In this document: in pieces, positions 21,876-33,590 of the stretch
Numbering within the stretch: position 1 is the stretch's first letter
How the letters are laid out: every line of letters starts with the position of its first letter
From: Ampullaceana balthica
Taxonomy: Eukaryota > Mollusca > Gastropoda > Lymnaeidae
DNA: 64,000 bases
Assembly: GCA_944989445.1 (NCBI GenBank)
Contig: CALYLW010000345.1
Location: 62,001-126,000, forward strand
Direction: 5' to 3'
Made by a program: the position numbers and the translations under genes
The notes under the pieces: model-generated
What the model was told of the DNA's origin: nothing
Database searches by the model: none
The model's input: the letters and a program-made list of their open reading frames with translations, nothing else

Positions 21876-23352
21876 TAATTACAAGGACGTCTTCATTCCT
21901 GAATAACAAGGTCGTCTTCATTCCTGAATAACAAGGTCGTCTTCATTCCTGAATAACAAGGACGTCTTCATTCCTGAATAACAAGGTCGTCTTCATTCCT
22001 GAATAACAAGGTCGTCTTCATTCCTGAATAACAAGGTCGTCTTCATTCCTGAATAACAAGGTCGTCTTCATTCCTGAATTACAAGGTCGTCTTCATTCCT
22101 GAATAACAAGGTCGTCTTCATTCCTGAATAGCAAGGACGTCTTCATTCCTGAATTACAAGGTCGTCTTCATTCCTGAATAACAAGGTCGTCTTCATTCCT
22201 GAATTACAAGGTCGTCTTCATTCCTGAATAACAAGGTCGTCTTCATTCTTGAATAACAAGGACGTCTTCATTCCTGAATTACAAGGACGTCTTCATTCCT
22301 GAATAACAAGGTCGTCTTCATTCCTGAATTACAAGGACGTCTTCATTCCTGAATTACAAGGTCGTCTTCATTCCTGAATTACAAGGTCGTCTTCATTCCT
22401 GAATAACAAGGTCGTCTTCATTCCTGAATTACAAGGTCGTCTTCATTCCTGAATTACAAGGTCGTCTTCATTCCTGAATAACAAGGACGTCTTCATTCTT
22501 GAATTACAAGGTCGTCTTCATTCCTGAATTACAAGGTCGTCTTCATTCCTGAATAACAAGGTCGTCTTCATTCTTGAATAGCAAGGACGTCTTCATTCCT
22601 GAATTACAAGGACGTCTTCATTCCTGAATAACAAGGTCGTCTTCATTCCTGAATTACAAGGACGTCTTCATTCCTGAATTACAAGGTCGTCTTCATTCCT
22701 GAATTACAAGGTCGTCTTCATTCCTGAATAACAAGGTCGTCTTCATTCCTGAATTACAAGGTCGTCTTCATTCCTGAATTACAAGGTCGTCTTCATTCCT
22801 GAATAACAAGGACGTCTTCATTCTTGAATTACAAGGTCGTCTTCATTCCTGAATAACAAGGACGTCTTCATTCTTGAATTACAAGGTCGTCTTCATTCCT
22901 GAATTACAAGGTCGTCTTCATTCCTGAATAACAAGGACGTCTTCATTCTTGAATTACAAGGACGTCTTCATTCCTGAATTACAAGGTCGTCTTCATTCCT
23001 GAATTACAAGGTCGTCTTCATTCCTGAATAACAAGGACGTCTTCATTCTTGAATTACAAGGACGTCTTCATTCCTGAATTACAAGGACGTCTTCATTCCT
23101 GAATTACAAGGACGTCTTCATTCCTGAATTACAAGGTCGTCTTCATTCCTGAATAACAAGGACGTCTTCATTCTTGAATTACAAGGACGTCTTCATTCCT
23201 GAATAACAAGGTCGTCTTCATTCCTGAATAACAAGGTCGTCTTCATTCCTGAATTACAAGGTCGTCTTCATTCCTGAATTACAAGGTCGTCTTCATTCCT
23301 GATTTACAAGGTCGTCTTCATTCTTGAATAACGAGGACGTCTTCATTCCTAC
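21876..23352. repeat. Minisatellite, 25-bp unit, about 58 copies
   Basis: Unit: ACAAGGTCGTCTTCATTCCT then GAATA. Three sites vary almost as two-state characters: GTCGTC/GACGTC, GAATA/GAATT and TTCCT/TTCTT. TTCTT occurs at about 22244, 22494, 22569, 22819, 22869, 22944, 23044, 23169 and 23319, always multiples of 25 apart and often linked to GACGTC. No frame is open. Confidence 0.97.
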
Positions 23353-23784
23353 AGATTTCAAAATATCAAACGTGAGACATTGTTTTTAAAAAATAAGGAA
23401 AGATTGGAAATATGGGGGGGGGAGGAGGGGGGCAGGATGTTTGTTAGAAATGTTTGTTCAAGCGTTTTAAAAAAAAATCCCCAAGCCTGTTCACAATAAA
23501 ATCAAGTTGCAGGCTGATTTTAAATTCATCAATTGCTGTACGTGTCTGGAGCCGACATTTCTCTGGGGAATGTTTACACCCCACCCCACACACACTTTTT
23601 TAAAATTCTATTTTTTAAGCCTATTAATTAAGATCGCAGATGTGTGGAGGATTGTTAAGGCTTAGGGTTCAAACATTTCACGGTGACTCGAGTAAAAACA
23701 GGTTATGTGCCTTGGTTTGTAAATCGAACCTTGGTCGGTCTTCACAAGTTCTTGCTGATGTGTAATGGTCAGTGTTGAATAGTC
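23353..23784. other. Unique spacer
   Basis: G-run at 23414-23434. I see nothing else. Confidence 0.3.
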
Positions 23785-23955
23785 AGTGTGAAATGGCAGT
23801 GTCAATTTGTCAGTTTTGAATTGTCAGTGTTGGGTTGTCTGTGTCGAATAATCCGTTTAAATGGTCAGTGTTGAATGGTCAGTGTTGAATGGTCAGTGTT
23901 GTATGATCAGTTTTGAATGGTCAGTGTTGAATGGTCAGTGTTGAATGGTCAGTGT
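23785..23955. repeat. Degenerate 14-bp repeat
   Basis: AATGGTCAGTGTTG repeated, perfect around 23868-23900 and 23915-23950 and decayed upstream. Confidence 0.85.
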
Positions 23956-24095
23956 TCAATCGCTAGCGGTGACTGTTGGAAGGTTCTTGACAAATAGACG
24001 GTGTCATAACAAACGTCAACATTCAAATGACCAGTGCTGTACTCGCGATGTCCAGTAGGCAATGGCTCATAACAAATCCGTCAAGTTTATTGTCA

Positions 24096-24121
24096 CTAAC
24101 CTAACCTAACCCTAACCCTAA
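24096..24121. repeat. Short telomere-like tract
   Basis: CCTAACCTAACCCTAACCCT: two CCTAA and two CCCTAA units, the complement of TTAGGG. Too short to be a telomere; perhaps a chance or repair-derived interstitial repeat. Confidence 0.5.
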
Positions 24122-24539
24122 GCAACGGTTAGTGTAAAAAGGAGACCAAACTTATCTAAGGTGTACAAAATAGGTCCTACTTAATGTGTCGTAATCCCAG
24201 CTACGCGGCTGTAACTTTAGCAAAATCCGATTTTGCTGAAACCAACACAGACTTGTATATTGATCCGGGGGGGGGGAGAGGGGGGTTGTAGTTCCTTACC
24301 TCATTACTTGTTTATTGCTACATGACAGGGATGTATTGTGCTTTAGGTTGATGCTGGGCCAGGCATCTTCAATCTCTTCTTGGTGCCGGCCTGCTAACTA
24401 CAGGTATACTGCTACATATGTTTCATACATATGTTTGTTTCTGTTACCTAAATCTCATAGTTTGCATCCGTTAGACATTTTACTATTGTTTAAAACGAAT
24501 ACAAGTGTCCCGACTATTACCAAACTTGACATTTTGGTA
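24122..24539. other. Unique spacer
   Basis: Includes a G-rich run at 24266-24287. No gene. Confidence 0.3.
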
Positions 24540-24895
24540 CCTGACAGTGCGTGTACCTGGATGTGCGTGTACCTGGCCATGAGTGTACCTGACGTTTTTG
24601 TAACTGGCCGTGAGAGCACCTGGTCGTGCGTGTACCTGGCTGAGCGTGTACCTGGCCGTGCGTGTACCTGATTGTGAGTGTACCTGGTCGTGCGTGTACC
24701 TGGCTGAGCGTGTGCCTGGCCGTGCGTGTACCTGGCCGTGCGTGTACCTGATTGTGCGTGTACCTGGTCGTGCGTGTACATGGCCGTGCGTGTACATGGC
24801 CGTGCGTGTACCTGATTGTCAGTGTACCTGGTCGTGTGTGTACCTGGCCGTGCGTGTACCTGGCCGTGCGTGTACCTGGCCGTGCGTGTACCTGG
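24540..24895. repeat. Minisatellite, 16-bp unit with variants
   Basis: Unit TACCTGGCCGTGCGTG with interspersed variants (CTGATTGT, CTGGTCGT, CTGGCTGAG, ACATGG). Mixed composition, older-looking than the block that follows. Confidence 0.93.
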
Positions 24896-25362
24896 CCTTG
24901 TGAGTGTACCTGGCCTTGTGAGTGTACCTGGCCTTGTGAGTGTACCTGGCCTTGTGAGTGTACCTGGCCTTGTGAGTGTACCTGGCCTTGTGAGTGTACC
25001 TGGCCTTGTGAGTGTACCTGGCCTTGTGAGTGTACCTGGCCTTGTGAGTGTACCTGGCCTTGTGAGTGTACCTGGCCTTGTGAGTGTACCTGGCCTTGTG
25101 AGTGTACCTGGCCTTGTGAGTGTACCTGGCCTTGTGAGTGTACCTGGCCTTGTGAGTGTACCTGGCCTTGTGAGTGTACCTGGCCTTGTGAGTGTACATG
25201 GCCTTGTGAGTGTACCTGGCCTTGTGAGTGTACCTGGCCTTGTGAGTGTACCTGGCCTTGTGAGTGTACCTGGCCTTGTGAGTGTACCTGGCCTTGTGAG
25301 TGTACCTGGCCGTGTGAGTGTACCTGGCCTTGTGAGTGTACCTGGCCTTGTGAGTGTACCTT
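24896..25362. repeat. Minisatellite, 18-bp unit, about 26 copies
   Basis: Unit TACCTGGCCTTGTGAGTG, two bases longer than the 16-mer beside it, and nearly uniform. The period of 18 makes several frames open (ECTWPC and VSVPGL on plus, TRPGTL and QVHSQG on minus), giving a 326-codon minus frame that is an artefact. Confidence 0.96.
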
Positions 25363-25841
25363 GCATGTGTATGTTTTTTTTAACTCGCCCACGTGCACAG
25401 CTTGTCAGGTCTAAATGAGAAAACACGTGTTTCATATCCCACGGGATATATATTAATGGGGAATGTCTCGTGGTGGACAGGATTGAAATCCTAATTGATT
25501 TGGTCGGGTCTGCACCAGTTGTGTGACTTAAACATATGTTTGTTTGGAGCTGCGTTCATTCAATGTGTGTTGTTGAGAGAAGTCAACGGCCAGGTGTGTT
25601 TGTGTTGAATTGAGCAACATTTTTACGACGGGTAAGTTTGTTTTGAGCTGAGTGAAGTCATGTGATGTTGGTCGACTAACTCTTGTTCGACTAACTCTTG
25701 TTCGATTAAATCGTTCTCAAATTTCCCAAGAGCGGCTTTGACACAGATATGTGTCTGAGTCTACTACTGTACTATCACGTTCATTCACGGTGCGGTGTAG
25801 TTCTTATTTAAGTGTGAGAGTGTGCGCGACCAGACACCACC
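25363..25841. other. Unique spacer
   Basis: Two-copy TTCGACTAACTCTTG at 25673-25702. No gene. Confidence 0.3.
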
Positions 25842-26016
25842 AATGTTCCCTTTAAGCTGCACGCCTGCGCTGCCGCGCAGACTTATAGCCGAACCCGCGC
25901 AGCAGTTTAGATTTACCGCGCAGCATATTTTTTTAAATAATGGATGTTGTGCAACTTTGCACACGAGTTTTATAAATTTGCACACGGACCAACGAACCTT
26001 AGATGTTCCATTGGAC
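25842..26016. mobile_element. Possible hAT-type non-autonomous element with GC-rich end
   Basis: AATGTTCCCTTTAAGCTGCA and the alternating GCGC-rich stretch CTGCGCTGCCGCGCAG resemble a widespread animal hAT-type end beginning CANTGTTCCCTCTAAGCTG. The right end is decayed (TTAGATGTTCCATTGG). Resemblance from memory only. Confidence 0.4.
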
Positions 26017-26059
26017 ACCACAGACAACATTACAACTGTAACTTAAACTTAATTTAAAT

Positions 26060-26498
26060 AAAATATTTAAAAAATCTTTTTTTTAAAAGACACGCTTTTA
26101 TTTACATATAGAAAGTGCACTAAAAAGAAGAAAATAAATTGTTTCAATCCGTGAAGCTATCGACTGCACATAAAAGCGTGGGGCGCCCATCACAACTCAT
26201 TTCTTATTGCAACTACTCTTTTGCGTATAAGTAATTTTTTCTAATTAATATGATAGTAGCATGTATATGCTCAAAGTTGTGAAACTTTTACTGTTTATTA
26301 ATATTCATATACATGTGTATTTATGTTTCGCAGCCTTGTACATGATAGCGAGTTGTGATGAGGGCCCCACGCTTTTATGTGCAGTCGATAGGTTCACGGA
26401 TTGAAAATTTTTATTTTCTTCTTTTTATAGCACTTTCTATATGTAATTAATAAAAGCGTGTCCTTTTAAAAAAAGACTTTTTTAAATTTTTTATTTTC
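26060..26498. mobile_element. Foldback-like DNA element with about 120-bp inverted ends
   Basis: Left arm (about 26060-26200) contains AAAAGACACGCTTTTATT, ATATAGAAAGTGC, TCGACTGCACATAAAAGCGT. The right arm (about 26345-26498) is its inverse: CGCTTTTATGTGCAGTCGAT, GCACTTTCTATAT, ATAAAAGCGTGTCC. The spacer of about 150 bp is AT-rich. No frame. A fragment ATAAAAGCGTGT also lies at 27066-27077, perhaps another relic of the same family. Confidence 0.75.
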
Positions 26499-26642
26499 TA
26501 CTTTTTAGTAACACAATTTTTTAATCAATTTTTTGACATAATAAATTCAATTTAACTAGTCAAACTTCGTTGTCTATAACTTAAATGTGATAGTGGTAAA
26601 AAGATAGATTATTAATTACAAATTTATGTATTTAAAAAAACA

Positions 26643-26730
26643 GTTTCCCCAACTGAAAATTGAACCCAATACCTCCAGGTCGAAAATCCAATAAGCTAAC
26701 AGTTCGGCCAACTAGGCTACACAAATACCA
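26643..26730 (-). mobile_element. tRNA-like relic (decayed tRNA or SINE head)
   Basis: On minus, TAGCCTAGTTGG matches box A and GGGTTCAATTTTC approximates box B at a normal spacing of about 40 bp. The anticodon stem does not pair well and the acceptor ends are not found, so a working tRNA gene is unlikely. Confidence 0.45.
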
Positions 26731-27254
26731 GTTGTTCCTCTTGTATTATCATGTCAATTTAGATTTAGTTTCGAATTACTGAGCTGTTTAACACCTGGAA
26801 TGTCGTCATCCATGGCTGGTTGTGAACTCCGGTGACATTCACGTGAAAGTCAAGAATATCACGGATACAGATTATATAGAAGGATAAACTAAAAATGCAT
26901 TTATTTAATTACGGTACATTCGATCGAATTTTTTATACAATGCATTGTCATCCAAGATCTATCTGTGGTAAAATTTTGAGATCTCTAGGACCATCAGACG
27001 TGGTTTAATTTTACGTTACAAGATTTGACGGATACAACATACAACATACAAACAGTGTGAGTTAAATAAAAGCGTGTAATAAAATCAAAATTCCCACAAA
27101 ATGTTGACATGTTTATCACCAAATGGCCAGCAGTTATCTCGTCAAGTGTGGTTATCGTCCGCTCTCTGTGCGTGGGTGGGTGGGGAGGGGTTGCCTGTCC
27201 AGAGTCCAGCTGTTACATGTATTAATCTACCCACCATCGGTGGCCACAAATGCT
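26731..27254. other. Unique AT-rich spacer
   Basis: No gene or RNA recognised. Confidence 0.3.
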
Positions 27255-27294
27255 CCCATTACTACCTGCCATTACTACCTGCCATTACTACCTG
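27255..27294. repeat. 13-bp repeat, left flank of LINE fragment, 3 copies
   Basis: CATTACTACCTGC repeated three times, stopping where LINE homology begins. The same repeat resumes after the LINE tail at 28070. Confidence 0.85.
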
Positions 27295-28061
27295 CCATTC
27301 TGTCCCACAGACTTCAAGACATGCAAGACAAAATCACAGCCTTGAGCGAGACTGGGAAAAGAGTAGGACTCAATGTAAACATTCAAAAAACAAAATTTTT
27401 GAAAATAAACTTCCTACAAGATGGAGTCATCCAAGTAGAAAACCGTAACCTGGAGCAAGTAAACAACTTTGTATACCTTGGGAGTGTGGTCAGTGTATCA
27501 GGGGGAACAGATGAGGACATCGAACGAAGAATAAATGTGCCGCGACAGGCTTTTGCCAATCTGAAACAGGTCTGGAGATCTACACACATCTCTGTCAAAA
27601 CAAAAGTAAGGATCTTTAACACCAATGTTAAAACGGTCCTACTTTATAGATCCGAAACATGGCGGACGACAGAGACAACAAAAAATAGACTTCAGACCTT
27701 TGTTAACAGATGCCTCAGAAATATTCTGAAAATAAAATGGTTCGATAAGGTCGAAAACTCCAAGCTGTGGGAGAGGTGTGGACAAAGAAAAGTAGAACAA
27801 CAAATCATGGAAAGAAAGTGGAGATGGATTGGACACACCCTGAGGAAAGATAACAGCAGGGCTAGGTAGGCCTTAGATTGGCACCCCCAGGGCAAACGAC
27901 AACGAGGAAGACCCAAGCGTACATGGAGACGGAGCATGTTGGACGAGGCTGGAAGGACTGGGAAGAGCTGGGAAGAATTGAAGCGACTGGCAAGGGACCG
28001 TGTAGAGTGGCGAGCTTTGACAGAGGCCCTATGTTCCACAAGGAACTCAAAGGACAAATGA
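27295..28061 (+). pseudogene. RTE/L1-like LINE, reverse transcriptase C-terminal fragment
   Basis: Opens inside the polymerase domain (ILSHRLQDMQDKITAL follows the position of the catalytic ADD, which is missing). It continues NFVYLGSVVSVSGGTDEDIE, RINVPRQAFANLKQVW, KTVLLYRSETWRTT, NRCLRNILKIKWFDKV, RKWRWIGHTLRKD. TAG at 27867-27869 replaces the Gln expected before ALDW, a likely C-to-T change. The frame then reads RGRPKRTWRRSML and ends at TGA 28059-28061, followed by a short ATG-repeat tail. About 250 codons of an expected 900 or more remain. 5' truncated and inactive. Confidence 0.85.
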
Positions 28062-28069
28062 TGATGATG

Positions 28070-28262
28070 ATTACTACCTGCCATTACTACCTGCCATTAC
28101 TACCTGCCATTACTACCTGCCATTACTACCTGCCATTACTACCTGCCATTACTACCTGCCATTACTACCTACCATTACTACCTACCATTACTACCTACAA
28201 TTACTACCTACCATTACTACCTACCATTATTACATACCTTTACTACTTACCATTACTACCTC
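28070..28262. repeat. 13-bp repeat, right flank, about 15 copies
   Basis: ATTACTACCTGCC, shifting to ATTACTACCTACC in the right half, then decaying at the edge. Confidence 0.9.
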
Positions 28263-29508
28263 GGTAAATAACAGAAACATCGTGAGACTGAGAACCGCCA
28301 ACAGACTATCCATACACCAAAACTAATTGAATGTTTCTGCCGACATGCCGAGCGCAATGGTAGAGTTGCCGTGTCAAACTTAAACCACCTCCATCTGCTA
28401 GGCAGTGGGTTATCCGAGATAGCGTCAACAGAGATCATCGTTGTACAACATGAAGAAACATGGACGTTGAGTGGTTCTTATGGTCACGTGACATTGTTTT
28501 CGCAAGTGGCATGTAACCGTTACTAAATTTATTGTTTGGAAATCTCAATTTTGTTTCTTTTTGTTCCCGAAATAATAAATTATATTTGTTTTTTTTGTTT
28601 TTTAAACGATAAAAGATTTTGTTAAAAGTAAAAGTAAATAACCGAGATGACAACTTTTTTCCAAGACCGCCTGGTAGCGTCATGTTCGACCAATGGTGGC
28701 CAAACAGCGGCTGTCAGCTACTACGGGTCTGGCCACCCCTGTCAGACCCTGATCGCTAATTGAAACTCAATTTGTTGGTTCGACGGATCACACGAGCAGT
28801 AACGTTATCAAGTTGACCCTTGCATGTAGACACTTGAAGTGGACATCCAGTAGCCTCGTTTGATTATATCTAAGTTGTGTAAACACTGACCAGCCTGGTG
28901 ACCTGATCAGTGAAAGGGTGTGTGTGTGCTAATCATAATGGTTGTAGGGCTTTGACCACTGGTAACTGTTGTGAGAATAAGCGTTGGCCGACAGTTCAGT
29001 GACACAATATTTCTTATTTTTTTTTAAAAATTCAATCTCTATTCCCGATACCTATTTAAAGATGACGAGGGTATCCAGGTACCAGGAGCATATCTCTGGA
29101 ATTCACCAATTTCATGAATAAAAACTATACAACTTCTATCCCTGGGCTAGGAGACCTATATTTTTGGAAGGCCTAAATTCCTAAATTCATTTAACTGTCG
29201 CAGAATTAAGACACATTCAAGGGACTTCAATGACATATTATTGCGTCGTTGTGTCCGACGAAATTAAAACCTATCGTTCATCAGCACACATCTTGGTCTG
29301 AACTTCAATCATGTTGGACATAGTTCGTAATGATCCCAAGTACTGGGCCATGCAATAACATCACAAGTGTCAATGTATTGCCCTTTATTGTGCATGTGTA
29401 AATAAAATATAACAAAACTGAGACATTAATCCTTGAACTGGTGGAGGTTTCGGGCTGCGCTGCTTGATTGGTTAAACTTGATATGTGGCCTATTAAAGAT
29501 TCCATGTT
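28263..29508. other. Unique spacer
   Basis: Short frames at 28256-28438, 28435-28683 and 29305-29505 lack recognisable content. Confidence 0.3.
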
Positions 29509-30012
29509 ACATCACATGAAAGTTTGAGTTACAGTTGTTACATGGCATGAAAGTTTGAGTTACAGTTGCTACATCACATGAAAGTTTGAGTTACAGTTGT
29601 TACAAGGCATGAAAGTTTGAGTTACAGTTGCTACATCACATGAAAGTTTGAGTTACAGTTGTTACATCACATGAAAGTTTGAGTTACAGTTGTTACATGG
29701 CATGAAAGTTTGAGTTACAGTTGTTACAAGGCATGAAAGTTTGCGTTACAGTTGTTACATCACATGAAAGTTTGAGTTACAGTTGTTACATGGCATGAAA
29801 TTTTGAGTTACAGTTGTTACAAGGCATGAAAGTTTGAGTTACAGTTGCTACATCACATGAAAGTTTGAGTTACAGGTGTTACATTGCATGAAAATTTGAG
29901 TTACAGTTGTTACATGGCATGAAAGTTTGAGTTACAGTTGTTACAAGGCATGAAAGTTTGCGTTACAGTTGTTACATCACATGAAAGTTTGAGTTACAGT
30001 TGTTACATCGCT
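29509..30012. repeat. Minisatellite, 31-bp unit, about 16 copies with three head variants
   Basis: Constant part: ATGAAAGTTTGAGTTACAGT. Heads alternate ACATCAC, ACATGGC and ACAAGGC, often in the order CAC, GGC, AGGC. The rare variant GCGTTAC is shared by the units at about 29744 and 29961. This suggests that a block of about seven units was duplicated. Confidence 0.95.
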
Positions 30013-30999
30013 TGGAAGTGAAAGTTTTAAAAGTTCGACCTCATTGCCTTAGACGCTTGTTGTTTGCTACGGCTTACGGCTACCGATCATATGGAGATAG
30101 GTTCAAAGCCCAGCTTAACACTGGTTTAATTAACACTGGTTTACTTTTCTTTGAATGTCTTTGGTCGTATCAATATCATGCTTTCATTTACCTAATACAC
30201 TCACATGTTTAAAATCTTTTTTTTAAAATATTCTTGCTAGTTTTATTTTACAATATTCAAATAATTTTTAAGCATAGCAATTATTTTTTTAAAATTTGAG
30301 TGGGAAATAAGATGTTTCTAAAGGGTCGCCTTTAAAGCCCATAATGAAGAATCCTTTCGCTTACGCTGTAAATTATCGGAAAATCCAGTAATGTCTCGAA
30401 TAGGAACAAATTCAACGAAGCAGATGCCTACAAGACTAATCTACCTGCTTGCCATCACCTGTTCAAGGGTCGGTTGAATTGTCCGCAGATCAAGTCTCAT
30501 GCTAAGTCTTTTAGGTTCTGCTGAAACAACAACCCAAAGTAGAGTCAATTCAAAGAACACAACTTTTTAGAATCTTTATGAAATTTATACAAAATCTTCT
30601 ATTTTTTTTATATTTGTTTCCGCGTCCTGCCGTGAAGAATTGTAGTTTTGCAAAAAGAACACTGCAAATCTTTATAATCTCATTCCGTTTGAGCTAAGCT
30701 TAATTAATTTTCCTTTTAGGCTTCTAGCATATCTGACTTTTGTTTTACTTTAAAGTAATATAAAAATTTTATATAAAAGAATGGTTTAATATTAAAAAGG
30801 AAATTGAACTCATTTTTTTCAAACTTCTTCACTTTTTTTTTATTTAGCCGAAAATAGATGTAGAAACTATAGCTATTAACCCATCAATTGAATTAACGCC
30901 TGATTGTTTTCAAGCTGTATTTGGAATTGCAGACATTTTCACCTACAATGTTACCGTTTCTAAATATTTCAGTGACATGAGTTTGAATTCTCATGGTGA
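30013..30999. other. Unique AT-rich spacer
   Basis: No feature recognised. Confidence 0.3.
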
Positions 31000-31296
31000 T
31001 TGAGGTCCCCAGTCCCCGTGGCTAATCTGGTTGTTGGGCTTACATCACCTATCGTCACAGATGTCCATCCGGCCAAGTACCTTTCAACCCGGGGTCAACC
31101 TCCGATTAACAGCCGCGGCTTATCGCTGGGCACTGGTCAAGCGTCATCCACCGGTCTCGTGCGTGTCAGCTTCTGCTTCATTCTTCGTGCCCAGCCGTCC
31201 CCACTGGTCAATGCGGCCAGTCAAAGTTGCAGTGATGTTGGGTGCGTCCAGTCTTCAAGAGCTAGCCAACTGACCACACGGAGAGGACAGACATAG
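31000..31296 (+). other. GC-richer island ending in a strong splice donor
   Basis: About 290 bp noticeably richer in G/C than the flanks, open in two plus frames (98 and 80 codons). Ends ACATAG|GTGAGTAATT (31296/31297). It could be a 5' exon, coding or not. No upstream acceptor or domain is seen, and two competing frames weaken a coding claim. Confidence 0.28.
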
Positions 31297-31984
31297 GTGA
31301 GTAATTCTCTCATTAAAACGTCTTTTAATTCCTTTGATAACGTGTAACGTATCGATTACCTCTAGCAAAACAGCATGAAAAACTAAAATAAATCATTAAA
31401 TTTCGAGTGAACGGATGGATAGACCGTAAGCACGGTATTGTTACCTGCGCTACACTTTGATGTCAACATTAGTTCCGATCTCGTGGCTTCGTTTCAGCCA
31501 CGGCCCAGCTCTACGGCAGAGATCGATAACTGCTAATGGCATGACACGGGTGTTGTGCTGAAGTGGGGGCTAGCAAGTCATTAGGTTACGCCAATGGATT
31601 AACGAATAGCCGCTGCAATCAGAACCTAAATAATATTATGAGTAAAAAAAACAATCGATAACACGGTCAGTTTCTGGTCTTTAAATATGTTGGCGTGGGG
31701 GGAGAGGGGGAGGGAGGTATTTGATTGTAAGTTTGATTTTAACGACAGTTCTTGAACTTCTGAAGCCAGTTTGGATAATTGTCCTCTATGGGATTGATCG
31801 GCGGTTATACGTGATTGGATGTCAATTAGATGTGATGCCATGTCAATTAGACTTAATTGTAGTTCAATTACAACTTATTGTTGTTTTTGCAACTGTTATT
31901 GTAGGTCCGTTAAGTTTCACTCTGGAAGAACATTTAAAAATATATCATTGATCTTATATTTAAGATTGCATCAATAAAGATTTG
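31297..31984. other. Unique spacer
   Basis: Contains a G-rich run at 31695-31718 and AATTAGA/CAATTA-rich sequence at 31820-31885. No gene. Confidence 0.3.
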
Positions 31985-32000
31985 CTTTAATATACCTGCC

Positions 32001-32042
<42 letters not shown>
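31985..32042. repeat. (AT)n microsatellite
   Basis: Pure AT over about 58 bp. Confidence 0.97.
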
Positions 32043-32048
<6 letters not shown>

Positions 32049-32189
32049 AATATATCATTATAAAGAACACACACACAAACAGAAAAGTGCTGCATTAATC
32101 AAACATTTTTTATCAAGCAAAGAATTCAATAACAAAATATTGTTAAAAGTATATTGAACGATAATCATCAATCATAATCACAACGCAGC

Positions 32190-33590
32190 TTAACATCACA
32201 ACACAACTAACCATCATCACACAACTATCACAACACAACTAACCATCATCACACAACTATCACAACACAACTAACCATCATCACACAACTATCACAACAC
32301 AACTAACCATCATCACACAACTATCACAACACAACTAACCATCACCACACAACTATCACAACACAACTAACCATCACCACACAACTATCACAACACAACT
32401 AACCATCACCACACAACTATCACAACACAACTAACCATCATCACACAACTATCACAACTCAACTAACCATCATCACACAACTATCACAACTCAACTAACC
32501 ATCATCACACAACTATCACAACACAACTAACCATCATCACACAACTATCACAACTCAACTAACCATCATCACACAACTATCACAACTCAACTAACCATCA
32601 TCACACAACTATCACAACACAACTAACCATCATCACACAACTATCACAACACAACTAACCATCATCACACAACTATCACAACACAACTAACCATCATCAC
32701 ACAACTATCACAACTCAACTAACCATCATCACACAACTATCACAACTCAACTAACCATCATCACACAACTATCACAACTCAACTAACCATCACCACACAA
32801 CTATCACAACACAACTAACCATCATCACACAACTATCACAACACAACTAACCATCACCACACAACTATCACAACACAACTAACCATCACCACACAACTAT
32901 CACAACACAACTAACCATCACCACACAACTATCACAACACAACTAACCATCACCACACAACTATCACAACTCAACTAACCATCACCACACAACTATCACA
33001 ACACAACTAACCATCACCACACAACTATCACAACACAACTAACCATCACCACACAACTATCACAACACAACTAACCATCACCACACAACTATCACAACAC
33101 AACTAACCATCATCACACAACTATCACAACACAACTAACCATCATCACACAACTATCACAACACAACTAACCATCATCACACAACTATCACAACTCAACT
33201 AACCATCATCACACAACTATCACAACTCAACTAACCATCATCACACAACTATCACAACTCAACTAACCATCATCACACAACTATCACAACTCAACTAACC
33301 ATCATCACACAACTATCACAACTCAACTAACCATCATCACACAACTATCACAACACAACTAACCATCATCACACAACTATCACAACACAACTAACCATCA
33401 TCACACAACTATCACAACACAACTAACCATCATCACACAACTATCACAACTCAACTAACCATCATCACACAACTATCACAACTCAACTAACCATCATCAC
33501 ACAACTATCACAACTCAACTAACCATCATCACACAACTATCACAACTCAACTAACCATCATCACACAACTATCACCACACACCTATCACA
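32190..33590. repeat. Minisatellite, 32-bp unit, about 43 copies
   Basis: Unit: CATCATCACACAACTATCAC then AACACAACTAAC. Two variable sites (CATCATC/CATCACC, AACACAAC/AACTCAAC) occur in runs. CACC units occur at about 32340-32415, 32785 and 32850-33080, and CTCAAC units at 32455-32590, 32710-32780 and 33190-33340. Degenerate at the right edge to about 33690. Purine/pyrimidine-biased strand (almost no G on plus). Confidence 0.96.

Noticed and set aside
24455..25435. 326- and 293-codon minus-strand frames
   Set aside because: Both arise from the 16/18-bp array; repetitive in every frame, with no unique domain.
26643..26730. Working tRNA gene
   Set aside because: The anticodon stem and acceptor do not pair.
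27123..27869. Reading the whole 248-codon frame as a gene
   Set aside because: Only the part after 27295 matches a LINE; the upstream part is unrelated DNA and 13-bp repeat in frame by chance.
29509..30012. CRISPR-like repeats with variable heads
   Set aside because: The variable part is only 3-4 bases with three states; an ordinary minisatellite.
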